A stretch of 64,000 nucleotides of DNA from Candidatus Deferrimicrobiaceae bacterium (GCA_036504035.1 DASXVV010000006.1:566793-630792); one strand, 5' to 3'; counted from the stretch's first letter, positions 1 to 10,853 are shown. Notes: generated by a model from the sequence alone, not told the origin. Translations and numbers: made by a program.

Positions 1-296
1 CGGACCGACCGGTCGAACGGCGCGAGGTCGAACCGTTCGATGCGCATTCCTTCGAGATGGCGGCGCAGGTACCGGCAGAAGCGGAGCGGCGTCTGCGGGT
101 TATGCGGCTTGCGCGCGACGAGGTGGATCCGGCACAGCGCCGGGTCGGCGGAGAGGAGCAGCAGCCGGTCGGCGCGCCCGGTCCAGAGGACCAGCACGAG
201 GTCGCGGGCGGAGGGCTGGTGGACCTTCGAGACGAGCGCCCCGGGAAGCTCGCGGGAAAGCTCGGACACGACCTGCCGGACGAGGAAGGAATCCAT
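1..296 (-). CDS. rqcH: Rqc2/NFACT-type ribosome quality control protein RqcH, N-terminal part (cut by window edge)
   Basis: Only the first 98 codons are inside the window; the gene runs off the left edge. The translation begins MDSFLVRQVVSELS and continues with CRIHLVARKP and an FCRYLRRHLEGMRI segment, the hallmark of the NFACT-N domain (also named fibronectin-binding protein A N-terminus). RqcH binds stalled 50S-peptidyl-tRNA complexes and recruits tRNA-Ala to add C-terminal alanine tails that mark truncated proteins for degradation. A good ribosome site (GGAGGG, about 8 nt before ATG) supports this start. It lies 24 nt downstream of the LOG-family gene on the same strand, so the two are probably co-transcribed. 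The family call is fairly firm for this domain; the full domain set cannot be seen. Confidence 0.75.
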   Translation of the reverse strand, partial: MDSFLVRQVVSELSRELPGALVSKVHQPSARDLVLVLWTGRADRLLLLSADPALCRIHLVARKPHNPQTPLRFCRYLRRHLEGMRIERFDLAPFDRSV

Positions 297-320
297 CGGC
301 CCAGCCCTCCGGACGCGGGG

Positions 321-1055
321 CTACCGGGATGCCTTCGATCGTTTCCCGGTCGATTTCCCGTTGCCGCTCGCGGCACTCTGCGGCAGACCTGTCCGTTCGC
401 GCCGCTCCCCGACCGGCCGGATGCGTCGTTCGTGGAAGGTGACGATGTGCTGCACCGCCGCCTCGGGGTCGTCGGTGACGAAGAACAGGTCGATGTCGGT
501 CGGCAGGATCGTCCCCTCGCGCACCATCGCGTTTTTCAGCCAGTCGACCAGCCCGCCCCAGAACTTGGTCCCCATCAGGACGACGGGGAAGCGGCGGATC
601 TTGCCGGTCTGGATCAGCGTAAGCGCCTCGAAGAACTCGTCGAGCGTCCCGAAACCGCCGGGCATGATGACGTAGCCCGAGGCGTATTTCACGAACATCA
701 CCTTGCGGGCGAAGAAGTGCCGGAAGGTGAGCGACTTGTCCTGGAACCGGTTCCGCTTCTGTTCCATCGGCAGCTCGATGTTCAGGCCGATCGACAGCCC
801 CTTCCCCTTCTGTGCCCCGTGGTTGGCTGCCTCCATGATCCCGGGCCCGCCGCCCGAGATGATCGAGAAGCCGCGTCGGGCGAGGAGCTCGGCCACCTCC
901 AGCGTGAGCTTGTAGAACTTGTCGTTCTTCCCCGTGCGGGCGCTGCCGAAGATCGAGATCGCCGGGCCGATCTGCCCGAGCGATTCGAACCCCTCGACGA
1001 ATTCGCTCATGATGCGAAACACGCGCCACGTTTCGTTGCCGGCCAGGTCTTCCAT
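321..1055 (-). CDS. LOG family Rossmann-fold protein (TIGR00730 type)
   Basis: A 244-residue protein of the 'lysine decarboxylase-like' LOG family, whose characterised members are cytokinin riboside 5'-monophosphate phosphoribohydrolases or nucleotide 5'-monophosphate nucleosidases. Visible signatures are SGGGPGIMEAANHGA (about residues 60-75), an early GSAR segment, and PGGFGTLDEFFEAL (about 130-145), the PGGxGTxxE motif that carries the catalytic Glu. The reading frame extends upstream without a stop, but ATG at 1055 is chosen because a GGGGGAGAG ribosome site precedes it and family similarity begins just after it. The C-terminal 30 residues are basic and low in complexity. In bacteria the physiological substrate is often unknown. 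It shares an operon with rqcH. Confidence 0.85.
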   Translation of the reverse strand: MEDLAGNETWRVFRIMSEFVEGFESLGQIGPAISIFGSARTGKNDKFYKLTLEVAELLARRGFSIISGGGPGIMEAANHGAQKGKGLSIGLNIELPMEQKRNRFQDKSLTFRHFFARKVMFVKYASGYVIMPGGFGTLDEFFEALTLIQTGKIRRFPVVLMGTKFWGGLVDWLKNAMVREGTILPTDIDLFFVTDDPEAAVQHIVTFHERRIRPVGERRERTGLPQSAASGNGKSTGKRSKASR

Positions 1056-1197
1056 GGACAAGGTGCTCTCCCCCCCGTTAAAGACGTGCAAGATTGAAGA
1101 ACGGACTCCTTTTTTGATGACACATTCGCCGGCCGGAAGCAAGCCCGGCAAACTTGCCGGAGGTGCGCCGCATCTAAAGGGCCGGAGGTTGACGGCC

Positions 1198-2199
1198 ATG
1201 AAAAACGAGATCGACAACAAGGCGGCCTTTCTGGAGTTCAAGGAAATCCTGGTGACGGGGGGAACGGGCTTCGTCGGCCAGCGCGTCTGCCGGGCGCTGA
1301 TCGCACGGGGATGGCTGCCGCGCCTGCTGGTCCGCGCCGGGTCGGAGGGGAAGATCCCGCTGGATATCCGGCGCCAGTGCCGGATATCGCTCGGCGACAT
1401 CACCGACCAGGAATCGGTGATCAATGCAGCGCAGAGCACGGACGCGATCGTTCACCTGGTCGGGATCATCCGGGAATTCCCGAGGAAGGGGATCACCTTC
1501 GAGAAGATCCACGTCGAGGGGACGCGCAACGTGATCGCCGCCGCGAAGGTCTGGAAGATCCCCCGGATCATCCACATGAGCGCGCTCGGCGCGCTGGCGG
1601 GCAGCCCGGTCGCCTACTTCGATACCAAGGGGCGAGGGGAGCGTCTGGTCCGCGAATCGGGTCTCGATTGGACGATGTTCCGTCCCTCGATCGTGTTCGG
1701 CGAAGGGGACGGATTCATCTCGAAGCTGTCGGAAGTCGTGCGGCTTTCGCCGGTTGTCCCGGTCCCGGGTGACGGGAGGTACGAGCTGCAGCCGGTCTGG
1801 GTCGGGGACGTGGCGCGGGGATTCGCCTTGGCGCTGACGCAGCCTTCAGCCATCGGGCGCAGCTTCGACGTGGGCGGGCTGGAGCGGTACAGCTACGACG
1901 CGCTGCTCGACGAGATCGGCGCGTCGGTCGGTCGCACACGCCTCCGGAAGTTGCATGTCCCGTTGCAGCTGGTTCGAACCGGCGTCGGGTTGATGTCCCG
2001 GTTCGAGTCCTACCCGATGTCGCCCGACATGCTGGAGATGTTGACGGCAGGGAGCGTCTGCGAGACGGCGGATTTCCGGAGCGTCTTCGAGGATCACCTG
2101 GTCTCGCTGCGCGAGTACCTGTCGTGCAAGGGCATCGGGAAGAAGACGGGCCGGACCGTTGAGGAGCCGGCCGACCGGATGATTCGAAAGGCGGCCTGA
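1198..2199 (+). CDS. NAD(P)H-binding epimerase-like protein (atypical SDR, NDUFA9-like)
   Basis: A 333-residue extended or atypical short-chain dehydrogenase. The N-terminal Rossmann fold is seen in ILVTGGTGFVGQRV (residues about 18-31, TGxxGxxG). It is followed by HLVGIIRE, a VEGTRNVIAAAK helix and HMSALGA. The classical YxxxK appears only as a weak AYFDTKGRGE, as in NDUFA9/complex-I-associated and isoflavone-reductase-like proteins, which often bind cofactor without being classical dehydrogenases. ATG at 1198 is chosen for its GGAGG at 1184-1188. The gene is divergent from the LOG gene. Function is unassigned; a role in quinone, lipid or respiratory-complex assembly is only a family-based guess. 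Confidence 0.75.
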   Translation: MKNEIDNKAAFLEFKEILVTGGTGFVGQRVCRALIARGWLPRLLVRAGSEGKIPLDIRRQCRISLGDITDQESVINAAQSTDAIVHLVGIIREFPRKGITFEKIHVEGTRNVIAAAKVWKIPRIIHMSALGALAGSPVAYFDTKGRGERLVRESGLDWTMFRPSIVFGEGDGFISKLSEVVRLSPVVPVPGDGRYELQPVWVGDVARGFALALTQPSAIGRSFDVGGLERYSYDALLDEIGASVGRTRLRKLHVPLQLVRTGVGLMSRFESYPMSPDMLEMLTAGSVCETADFRSVFEDHLVSLREYLSCKGIGKKTGRTVEEPADRMIRKAA

Positions 2200-2230
2200 C
2201 CCGGCGCGGCTCTGATACCATCGGGGAGGC

Positions 2231-3589
2231 ATGCTCGACCGATTGATCGACATCGCGGGGTTCGTCGGACCCTGGGGCTACTTGGTCTTCTTCGTCGTCG
2301 TGGCGTTGGAATGCCAAGCCATCGTGGGGCTATTCATGCCGGGGGAGAGCTTGGTGCTCTTCGGAGGGTTCCTCGCCGGGCAGGGGGTCTACGATCCCGT
2401 CCTGCTCGTCGCCGTGATCTCGCTGGCCGCCATCGTCGGTGACAGCGTCGGCTACGAGCTGGGGCGGACGCTGGGGCTCGACTGGCTGCTGCGGCACGGA
2501 CGATGGCTCGGTATCCGGCAGGCGCAGCTGGACCGCGTCAGCGGCTTCATCGGTCGTCACGGCGGGAAGGCCGTGTTCGTCAGCCACTTCACCCATCTGA
2601 TGCGGGCGCTGATGCCCTTCTTCGCGGGGGCGTCCCGCATGCGTTATCGGCGCTTCCTCCTCTTCAATGCGGCGGGGTGCGTCGCCTGGGCGGCGGCGTT
2701 TGTTGCACTTGGCACCCTGGCGGGCGCCAGTTGGCGGGTGGTGGCGAAATGGGCCGGGCGCGCCGGGGAGATCGTGGGCGGTGCCATCCTCCTTGCGATC
2801 GCGCTGGAATGGGGCTGGCGCTGGCTGTTGCGGCACGAGGACGATGTTACCCGCCGCTGGCGGGCGTTGGTCGATCACCCCAAAACGGTCGCCTTGCGTC
2901 GTCGCTTTGAGCCCCAGTTGGCGTTCCTGCGGTCGCGCTTCTCGCCGGAGGGCTTCATGGGGCTCGAGCTGACGCTAGGCGTGCTGCTACTCGTCGCGGC
3001 CTCCTGGCTGTTCGGCGGCATCGCCGAGGACGTCGTGGAAGGCGACCCGCTGACCGTCGTCGATCAGAGCGTCGCCCTGTGGCTCCACGCGCGCACCACG
3101 CCGGACCTGCTCCTGTTGATGAAGGGGGTCACCGCCCTCGCATCGCCGGCCGGCGTGTCCGGCATCGCCACGATCGCGGCACTGGTCCTTCTGTGGCGTC
3201 GCCGCTGGATTCGGCTGCTGGCGCTGGTGATCGTGCTGCCCGGCGGGATGCTCCTCGACCTCCTGCTGAAGACGGCCTTCCACCGCAGCCGTCCCGTCTT
3301 CGAGGATCCCGTCCAGATCTTCTCCGGCTACAGTTTCCCGAGCGGGCACACGATGGCGGCCACCTTGCTGTTCGGGCTGCTGGCCGCCTTTGCCGCCGCG
3401 TCGCTGCGGAGCTGGCGCTGGCGCATCCGGTCCGTCCTCGTCGCGATCGTGCTGGTGCTCCTGGTCGCCTTCAGCCGGATGTACCTGGGCGCCCACTACC
3501 TGAGCGACGTTCTTGGCGCGATCGCCGCCGGTGTCGCCTGGCTCGCGCTCTGCCTGACCGCGGTCAACACGTACCGGCATTACCGGTGA
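2231..3589 (+). CDS. DedA-PAP2 fusion: membrane transport/flippase-like domain plus PAP2 lipid phosphatase
   Basis: A 452-residue polytopic membrane protein with two domains. Residues about 1-200 form a DedA/SNARE-associated domain, with FMPGESLVLFGGFLA and an HLMRALMPFFAGAS segment containing the Arg and FxG typical of undecaprenyl-phosphate or phospholipid flippases. After a soluble link, residues about 240-450 form a PAP2 acid phosphatase with its three motifs: KTAFHRSRP (KxxxxxxRP), SFPSGHT (PSGH) and SRMYLGAHYLSD (SRxxxxxHxxxD). The catalytic histidines are present. The pairing suggests dephosphorylation and flipping of a polyprenyl or glycerophospholipid carrier by one polypeptide. A ribosome site GGGGAGG precedes the ATG, and the gene follows the preceding one after 31 nt. 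Confidence 0.88.
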   Translation: MLDRLIDIAGFVGPWGYLVFFVVVALECQAIVGLFMPGESLVLFGGFLAGQGVYDPVLLVAVISLAAIVGDSVGYELGRTLGLDWLLRHGRWLGIRQAQLDRVSGFIGRHGGKAVFVSHFTHLMRALMPFFAGASRMRYRRFLLFNAAGCVAWAAAFVALGTLAGASWRVVAKWAGRAGEIVGGAILLAIALEWGWRWLLRHEDDVTRRWRALVDHPKTVALRRRFEPQLAFLRSRFSPEGFMGLELTLGVLLLVAASWLFGGIAEDVVEGDPLTVVDQSVALWLHARTTPDLLLLMKGVTALASPAGVSGIATIAALVLLWRRRWIRLLALVIVLPGGMLLDLLLKTAFHRSRPVFEDPVQIFSGYSFPSGHTMAATLLFGLLAAFAAASLRSWRWRIRSVLVAIVLVLLVAFSRMYLGAHYLSDVLGAIAAGVAWLALCLTAVNTYRHYR

Positions 3590-3598
3590 TGGTATAGT
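3590..3598 (+). promoter_or_regulatory. Extended -10 promoter candidate for ettA
   Basis: TGGTATAGT (TGn plus a TATAAT-like hexamer) directly follows the stop codon of the DedA-PAP2 gene. It would start transcription near 3605, giving a leader of about 32 nt with a GAAGGAG ribosome site before ettA. No good -35 box is seen, as expected for an extended -10 promoter. Sequence inspection only. Confidence 0.45.
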
Positions 3599-3636
3599 TT
3601 CTCTCCCGTAATCCATCTCCCGAAGGAGTTTTCGAT

Positions 3637-5313
3637 ATGGCCGTCCAGTACGTGTACACGATGAAGGCGCTAGGCAAGGTGGTCCCGCCCAAGCGGATGA
3701 TCCTCGAGGATATCTGGCTCTCGTTCTACCCCGGCGCGAAGATCGGCGTCCTGGGCCTCAACGGCGCGGGCAAGTCGACGCTGCTCAGGATCATGGCGGG
3801 GGTGGACAAGGAATTCCTGGGCGAGGCAGCGCCTGCGCCCGGCATCTCGGTAGGCTTCCTGCCGCAGGAGCCGCAGCTCGATCCGGAAAAGACCGTCCAG
3901 CAGTGCGTCGAGGAGGGCGTGGCCGAAACGCGCGCGCTGCTCGACCGCTTCGAGGAGATCAGCCAGAAGTTCGCCGACCCGATGGGCGACGACGAGATGG
4001 AGAAGCTGCTCGCCGAGCAGGGGAAGCTGCAGGACGCGATCGACGCGGCCGACGCCTGGGAGCTCGACCGCCGTCTCGAGATCGCGATGGACGCGCTGCG
4101 CCTGCCGCCTGCCGACGCGATCGTAGGGCCGCTATCGGGCGGCGAGAAACGCCGCGTGGCGCTGTGCCGGCTGCTGCTCCAGCATCCCGACATCCTGCTG
4201 CTCGACGAGCCGACCAACCATCTCGACGCCGAGTCGGTCGCCTGGCTCGAACGGTTTCTCGTCGAATATCCCGGCACCGTGGTCGCCGTCACGCACGACC
4301 GCTACTTCCTCGACAACGCGGCCGGCTGGATCCTCGAACTCGACCGGGGGCGCGGCATCCCTTGGGAGGGCAACTACTCCTCGTGGCTCGAGCAGAAGGA
4401 AGAGCGGCTCGCCCAGGAAGAGAAGTCCGCGGTCACCCGGCGCAAGACGCTCGCGCGCGAGCTCGAGTGGATCCGGATGGGGACCAAGGCGCGCCACGCC
4501 AAGGGGCAGGCGCGCATTAACCAGTACGAGAAGCTCTTGAACGAGGAGCAGCTCGACAAGTACGAGGCGGGTTCGATCGTCATCCCGCCGGGGCCGCGGC
4601 TGGGCGACCTGGTCATCGAGGCCGAGGGGCTGTCGAAGGCGTTCGGCGACCGGGTCATCTTCGACAACCTGGGCTTCCGGCTTCCGCCGGGCGGCATCGT
4701 CGGCGTCATCGGGCCCAACGGGGCGGGGAAGTCGACGCTGTTGCGGATGCTGACGGGGCTCGAGACGGCGGATTCCGGCACGATCAAGATCGGCCCGACC
4801 GTGCAGATCGCCTACGTCGACCAGTCGCGTGATGCGCTCAACCCGTCGAAGACGGTCCACGAGGAGATCTCGGGAGGGGCCGACACGATCGAGCTGGGCA
4901 AGCGCAAGGTGGCGTCGCGCGCGTATTGCGCCGCGTTCAACTTCAAGGGCTCCGACCAGCAGAAGCGGGTGGGCGACCTCTCGGGCGGGGAGCGGAACCG
5001 GGTACACCTGGCGAAGCTGCTCAAGACCGGCGGCAACCTGATCCTGCTCGACGAGCCGACCAACGACCTCGACGTCGACACGCTCCGCTCGCTCGAGGAG
5101 GCGCTGGTCGACTTCGCGGGCTGCGCGGTGGTCGTGTCGCACGACCGCTGGTTCCTCGACCGGATCGCGACGCACATGCTGGCGTTCGAGGACGACGGCT
5201 CGGTGGTGTGGTTCGAGGGGAATTTCCAGGATTACGAGGAAGACCGCAAGAAGCGGCTCGGCGTCGCGGCCGACCAGCCGCACCGGATGCAGTTCAAGCG
5301 GCTGCGGCGCTAA
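3637..5313 (+). CDS. ettA: Energy-dependent translational throttle protein EttA (ABC-F)
   Basis: A soluble, duplicated ATPase of 558 residues, the usual EttA length. ABC-F EttA binds the ribosomal E site and gates the first elongation step according to the ATP/ADP ratio. Domain 1 has Walker [10 protein letters not shown] (about residue 40), signature [11 protein letters not shown] and Walker [12 protein letters not shown]. Domain 2 repeats this with [20 protein letters not shown] and [10 protein letters not shown]. Between them the P-site tRNA interaction linker is recognised by [19 protein letters not shown]. The start [18 protein letters not shown] is typical for the family. It is convergent with hemY (31 nt apart) with no obvious terminator between. 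Confidence 0.95.
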   Translation: MAVQYVYTMKALGKVVPPKRMILEDIWLSFYPGAKIGVLGLNGAGKSTLLRIMAGVDKEFLGEAAPAPGISVGFLPQEPQLDPEKTVQQCVEEGVAETRALLDRFEEISQKFADPMGDDEMEKLLAEQGKLQDAIDAADAWELDRRLEIAMDALRLPPADAIVGPLSGGEKRRVALCRLLLQHPDILLLDEPTNHLDAESVAWLERFLVEYPGTVVAVTHDRYFLDNAAGWILELDRGRGIPWEGNYSSWLEQKEERLAQEEKSAVTRRKTLARELEWIRMGTKARHAKGQARINQYEKLLNEEQLDKYEAGSIVIPPGPRLGDLVIEAEGLSKAFGDRVIFDNLGFRLPPGGIVGVIGPNGAGKSTLLRMLTGLETADSGTIKIGPTVQIAYVDQSRDALNPSKTVHEEISGGADTIELGKRKVASRAYCAAFNFKGSDQQKRVGDLSGGERNRVHLAKLLKTGGNLILLDEPTNDLDVDTLRSLEEALVDFAGCAVVVSHDRWFLDRIATHMLAFEDDGSVVWFEGNFQDYEEDRKKRLGVAADQPHRMQFKRLRR

Positions 5314-5343
5314 TACCCCCGAAGTTGATCGAGGGACACGACT

Positions 5344-6747
5344 TTACACCAGCTCCTTGCAAAGCCGTTGCGCGGCGAGGCGCGACTGCAGGACGCAGTC
5401 GTTGAGCGAGACGCCTCGGTAGGCGTTGCTGTTGAGATAGAGCCCCGGGAAAGCCGCGAGCGCCGCGTCAATCCGGTCGAGCAGCCGGGCGTGGCCGACG
5501 AAGTATTGCGGGATCCCCTTCTCGTGGAAGAAGACGCGCCCCAGCACCGGCTCGGCCCCGATCCCCATGATGTCGCGGAACTCCTGGCGGACGATCCGGA
5601 CCAGTTCGGCGGCCGGGATCGACGCCAGCTCGGGAGCGCGGGCGCCGCCCACCATGGCGCGGATCAGCGCCTTGCCCTGCGGTGCGCGGTTGGGAAACAC
5701 GCTCGAGTCCCACAGCGCGCCCAGGATCTTGCGCTGTTCCTTGCGCGGGATGAGGAAGCCGAAGCCGTCGAGCGGGTTCTCGAGCGTGGCCTTGTCGTAG
5801 CCGATCGCGACTACCGAGACGGGCGCGTAGGGAATGGAGGCGAGGGCGTCCGCCATCGAGGGGTCGAGCCGGGAGAGCTGCGCGCTCGCCGCGTAAGCCG
5901 GCGTCGAGACGACCACCGCGTCGGCCAGGATCTCGTCCTGCTTGCCGCGCTCGGTCACCGAGATCCGGAAGCGGCCGTCTTTGCGCTCGATCCGGTCGAC
6001 CGACACGCCGGTGTGCAGCCCTTCGGCCAGCTCGGCGGACAGGAGGTCGACCAGCACCTGCACCCCTTCGTCGAACGAGGTGAGGACGCCGCCGGGGCCG
6101 GCCGACATCACCTGCTTCACGCCCTTGCGCCGCTTCTCCTGCCGGATCGCGAGCATCCCCTTGACGAGGCTTCCGTACTTCATCTCCATGTCGTGGATCG
6201 TGGGAAAGCAGCTTTTGAGCGACATTCGCTCGGGGTCGCCGCAGAAGATGCCGGTGACCATCGGGTCGAGCAGCTTCTCGAGCGCCTCGGGACCCAGGCG
6301 CCGCCGGGCGAAATCGCCCAGCGTCTCGTCCTCGATCATCCGGGAGGGCGGCTTGGCGAACGGTTCCATGCAGATGCGCAGCTTGCCGCCGGTCGTCATC
6401 AGCTTCGACTTGAGGAAGGCGCCGGGCGATTCGGGCAGGCGGTGGAGCATGCCGCCCGAGAAGATGAAGCGCTTGCGCGCCAGGTCGGAGGAACGCGCCA
6501 GCCGGTCTTCGGCACCCAACTCGCGGACGAGCTCGAGCGAATACGGCTTGTTGGTCAGGAATCCGTTGGGGCCCCATTCCATGTTGAAGCCGTCCTGCCG
6601 GACCGTGCGCATCTTGCCGCCGGGGACATCCTCCGTTTCGAGGATGAGGATCTCGGCGTCGCGCTTGGCGGCCGACAGCTCCCGGACGAGATAATGGGCG
6701 GTGCAAAGGCCCGAGATTCCGGCCCCGACGATAGCGATGCGCGGCAT
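5344..6747 (-). CDS. hemY: FAD-dependent protoporphyrinogen/coproporphyrinogen oxidase
   Basis: A 467-residue flavoprotein of the HemY (PPOX) family that oxidises protoporphyrinogen IX, or coproporphyrinogen III in some lineages, to the porphyrin. The N-terminus IVGAGISGLCTAHYL is the FAD-binding GxGxxG. An RQDGFNMEWGPNGFL stretch and the C-terminal LYLNSNAYRGVSLNDCV (where FAD is gripped again) are typical. The ATG has a GGGGAGG ribosome site. It is the last gene of a hemE-hemH-hemY cluster, with 5 nt between the hemH stop and this start. Whether the natural substrate is copro- or protoporphyrinogen cannot be decided from sequence, but the adjacent hemH favours completion by metal insertion. 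Confidence 0.93.
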   Translation of the reverse strand: MPRIAIVGAGISGLCTAHYLVRELSAAKRDAEILILETEDVPGGKMRTVRQDGFNMEWGPNGFLTNKPYSLELVRELGAEDRLARSSDLARKRFIFSGGMLHRLPESPGAFLKSKLMTTGGKLRICMEPFAKPPSRMIEDETLGDFARRRLGPEALEKLLDPMVTGIFCGDPERMSLKSCFPTIHDMEMKYGSLVKGMLAIRQEKRRKGVKQVMSAGPGGVLTSFDEGVQVLVDLLSAELAEGLHTGVSVDRIERKDGRFRISVTERGKQDEILADAVVVSTPAYAASAQLSRLDPSMADALASIPYAPVSVVAIGYDKATLENPLDGFGFLIPRKEQRKILGALWDSSVFPNRAPQGKALIRAMVGGARAPELASIPAAELVRIVRQEFRDIMGIGAEPVLGRVFFHEKGIPQYFVGHARLLDRIDAALAAFPGLYLNSNAYRGVSLNDCVLQSRLAAQRLCKELV

Positions 6748-6752
6748 GAGCG

Positions 6753-7741
6753 TTACCTCCCCTGAATTTCCCGAAAGACGATATCACGAAGGACGGCGAT
6801 GAACGCCGGGTCATCGCCGAGCGTGGGGGTGCGGATGAAGCGGGCGATGCCGGCGGCTTCCGCGTCGGCCCGGAGGCGGATGTCGAGCTCGTGCAGCGTC
6901 TCGATGTGCTCGGAGACGAAGCTGACCGGCACGACCACCAGCGTCTTGACGCCCGCCGCCGCCAACCGCTTCGTTTCGTCGATCGTGTCGGGGCCGAGCC
7001 AGACCGCGCGTCCCGCCCGACTCTGGAACGAGATCGAGCGCGGGATGCCCGGGAACCAGGTGCCGATGGCGGATACGCATCGCCTGATCTCGGCCTCGTA
7101 AGGGTCGCCCCCGTCGATGAACGCCTGCGGGACGCCGTGGGCGCTGAAAAGAAGGTGCATCCCGTCGGTTGGGACCCCGCGGATCGCCTCGGTGATCTTT
7201 CCCGCCATCGCGGCGACGTACCCGGGATGGTCGGGGTAGGAGCGGATCTCCCGGAGCGGTACGGAGAATCCCGCCCAGCGCATCCAGCGCTTGAGGTCGT
7301 TGAGACTGGAGCCGGTCGTGGCGGCGCAGTAGTGCGGGTAGAGCGGCAGCGCGACGACCTCGGTGATCCCGTCCCCCATCATCTGAAGCACCGCGTGCTT
7401 CGCCAGCGGGTGCCAGTAGCGCATCCCCGCGTAGACCCGGAAGTCGCGGTCGCCGGCAGAGCCGGCGGCGAGGGCGGCCTCGAGCGCGCGCGCCTGATCT
7501 CCGGTGATCCGGGCGATGGGGGAGCCGCCGCCGATGTCGGCGTAATATTTACGGACGTGGCGCGCCCGGAAGCCCGACACGAGCCAGGCGAAGATCGGCT
7601 GGGTGAGGAAGGCCGCGGGAAGCCGAATCAGCTCCTTGTCGGAAAACAGGTTCGCGAGGAAGGGGCGGACGGCGGACAGCGTGTCCGGCCCCCCCATGTT
7701 GAGGAGGACGACGCCGGTCTTCTTGCGTACCGCGGTGTCGG

Positions 7742-7745
<4 letters not shown>
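6753..7745 (-). CDS. hemH: Ferrochelatase
   Basis: A 330-residue ferrochelatase that inserts Fe2+ into protoporphyrin (or coproporphyrin). It starts KKTGVVLLNMGGPDT after a few residues. It has LPLYPHYCAATTGSS, the metal-ligand motif FSAHGVPQ (His), a SFQSRAGRAVWLGPDT block and FVSEHIETLHELD (Glu), all conserved in the family. The frame is open far upstream through hemE, so the start has to be inferred: a TTG at 7745 overlaps the hemE stop as TTGA, and no ATG or GTG lies nearby in frame. This implies translational coupling to hemE. The length fits the family. Confidence 0.93.
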
Positions 7746-8764
<1,019 letters not shown>

Positions 8765-8825
8765 CGTCGTCATCTCTCCGGATCTATAGGTTGTCATCGG
8801 ATCTTTATCAGGCGATTCGGCGGGG

Positions 8826-9914
8826 TTATTTCCCCTCGGCCTCGAGCCGCTTGCGCGTCTTGATCGGCACGTAGTTGCAGAACGGTTCCTCTTCCATGTA
8901 ATCACCCGTGACGGCGTCGGCCCGGGCGCGGCATCCGCCGCAGACGTTGAGGTACTCGCACTCGCCGCACTTGCCCTTGTAGGCCTTGAAGTCGCGCAGC
9001 TCCTTGAAGATCTCGGAGTTTTCCCAGATCTCTCGGAACGGCGTGGTCTTGACGTTGCCCGCCGACCGGTGGAAGTAAGAACAGGGCTTGACGTTACCGA
9101 AGCAGTCGATCAGGCAGATGGTCTGGGCCGCGATGCAGCCCTTGCCGCCGCCGGTCGAGAAGGTGAGCGAGCGCCGCTCGAACTTGACCCCTTCGGCCTT
9201 GGCGCGCTGCGGCACCACCCGGTAGTAGTGGGGCGCACAGGTGGGGCGCATGAGGATCTCGTCCTCGAGCTTCTCCTGCTGGTAGTGCCACTCGAGGATC
9301 TCCTCGTAGTCGTCCTTGGAGATCAGCTCGGACATGATCTCCTCGCCGCGGCCGGTCGGAACGATCATGAACATGTACCATGCAGTGGCGCCCAGCGACT
9401 TGGCCATCTTGAACGTGGCGGCGATGTCATGCTGGTTGCGCTTGGTGAACGACGAGTTGATCAGGAACTTGATGCCGTGCTTGCGGAATTTCTCGGCCGC
9501 GTTGACGACGCCCGCGAAGGCGCCGGGGCACTGGCGGAAGTTGTCGTGCAGCTCGGGCGTGGAGCCGTCGAGCGAGAGCGACACCATCTTGATCTCGGAC
9601 GCCTTCATCTTCTCGCAGATCTCGTCGGTGACGAGGGCGCCGTTGGACGCCATGCACATCCGCAGCCCGAGCGACGTGCCGTACGACGCCAGCTCGAAGA
9701 TGTCCTTGCGGATCAGCGGCTCGCCGCCGGAGAGCACGACGACCGGCTTGGAGAAGTCGGCGATCTCCTTCAGCAGCTTCTTGCCCTCTTCGGTGGTGAA
9801 ATCGCCTTCGGAGGAGGTCATGTCGGAGGAGCATCGGCAATGGACGCAGCGCAGGTTGCAGCGCTGGGTGGTTTCCCATGCAACCCATTTAGGGATGAAT
9901 TCTTGCGTGGCCAC
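8826..9914 (-). CDS. Radical SAM/SPASM protein, AhbC/AhbD (alternative heme synthesis)-like
   Basis: A 362-residue radical SAM enzyme. The SAM-binding [4Fe-4S] motif is CNLRCVHC (CxxxCxxC, about residues 19-26), followed by [11 protein letters not shown]. The C-terminal half has [11 protein letters not shown] and [16 protein letters not shown], a SPASM-type auxiliary cluster region. This layout matches AhbC, AhbD and NirJ enzymes, which modify siroheme or Fe-coproporphyrin side chains. AhbC or AhbD is suggested by the neighbouring hemE-H-Y genes, but motifs alone cannot separate them from other SPASM enzymes. The start is GTG with an AAAGGA site about 8 nt before it. The hemE start lies 62 nt downstream, so a single transcript is likely. 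Confidence 0.7.
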   Translation of the reverse strand: MATQEFIPKWVAWETTQRCNLRCVHCRCSSDMTSSEGDFTTEEGKKLLKEIADFSKPVVVLSGGEPLIRKDIFELASYGTSLGLRMCMASNGALVTDEICEKMKASEIKMVSLSLDGSTPELHDNFRQCPGAFAGVVNAAEKFRKHGIKFLINSSFTKRNQHDIAATFKMAKSLGATAWYMFMIVPTGRGEEIMSELISKDDYEEILEWHYQQEKLEDEILMRPTCAPHYYRVVPQRAKAEGVKFERRSLTFSTGGGKGCIAAQTICLIDCFGNVKPCSYFHRSAGNVKTTPFREIWENSEIFKELRDFKAYKGKCGECEYLNVCGGCRARADAVTGDYMEEEPFCNYVPIKTRKRLEAEGK

Positions 9915-10001
9915 AACATATCCTTTCGGGGAACGATCAACCGCCTGGCGGGTTTATTCTTATTATATAAGCATTCTTCGTTCCAGGCAGGAGGAAAAGC
10001 C

Positions 10002-10853
10002 ATGAACCGACTTCACATCGCCGCCCTGATCCCGGCCGCGGCGATCCTGTTTTTCGCATCCGGCGCATTCGCGGCGGGACTAACCGTCGACTTGAAGAAC
10101 GATGATGCGCGCTCGGTCTCCATCTCTATCGGTGCCGACAACGGCGTCACGCCCGAGAGCGATTTCGAGGTGGTGATCGACGCCGAACACACGATCCCTG
10201 TCTTTCCAGTCGAGATCTTTCCGCTGCGGTTCTGGAGCGCTCCTCTGGCCCCCGACGATTACGATGCGATCCGAACCGGGATGGCCATCCAGCCGCTCAA
10301 GGCCGACAAGACCACCCACAGGCTGATGCGGAAGATGGCCGCCGAGCAGCAGAAGACGTTGCGTCGGGAGCAGGCCGAGGTGAAGCGGGCCGAAACCGGG
10401 AAGAAGCTGGACGACCTGCTGGCCCGCCGGGCGCGTCTCGTGGCGCAGAAGGATAAGATCGACGGCTGGATCGTGGACGCCGATCGCGGCCTCGCCGACG
10501 AGACCGACCGGGCCCAATGGCGTGACGACAGCGCCGACCAGGACATCGCCCGGTCCCAGCAGCGCATCGACGACCTTACCGACCAGCGCAACGAGCTGCA
10601 GGCGCAACGCGATGCCTTGCCGCGCAAGGACCGCGCCGGTTACGACCGGCTGACCAGCCAGATCACGTCGGTCAACGCCGGCATCGCCTCCGAGCGCAAC
10701 TCGCTGCGTTATGCGCAGGATCGCAAGCGCGACAGCCGAACGTTCGTCGACCGGGGCGTGCGCGACAAACGCAAGCTCCAGGCCGACCGCGACGCGCTCG
10801 CCGTCGAGATACGGGCGCTCGACCGGGAGATCGCCAACATGCGGGAAAAGTGA
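10002..10853 (+). CDS. Exported coiled-coil protein of unknown function
   Basis: A 283-residue protein with a clear signal peptide (hydrophobic residues about 5-22, cleavage likely after GAFA). Residues about 25-100 form a small globular part containing DNGVTPESDFEV and a proline-rich VFPVEIFPLRF. Residues about 105-280 are a long, strongly charged heptad-like coiled coil rich in Lys, Arg, Asp and Gln. It should sit in the periplasm. A strong ribosome site (GGCAGGAGG) precedes ATG 10002; reading upstream of it is the antisense of the radical SAM gene. I do not recognise the family. Confidence 0.8.
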   Translation: MNRLHIAALIPAAAILFFASGAFAAGLTVDLKNDDARSVSISIGADNGVTPESDFEVVIDAEHTIPVFPVEIFPLRFWSAPLAPDDYDAIRTGMAIQPLKADKTTHRLMRKMAAEQQKTLRREQAEVKRAETGKKLDDLLARRARLVAQKDKIDGWIVDADRGLADETDRAQWRDDSADQDIARSQQRIDDLTDQRNELQAQRDALPRKDRAGYDRLTSQITSVNAGIASERNSLRYAQDRKRDSRTFVDRGVRDKRKLQADRDALAVEIRALDREIANMREK

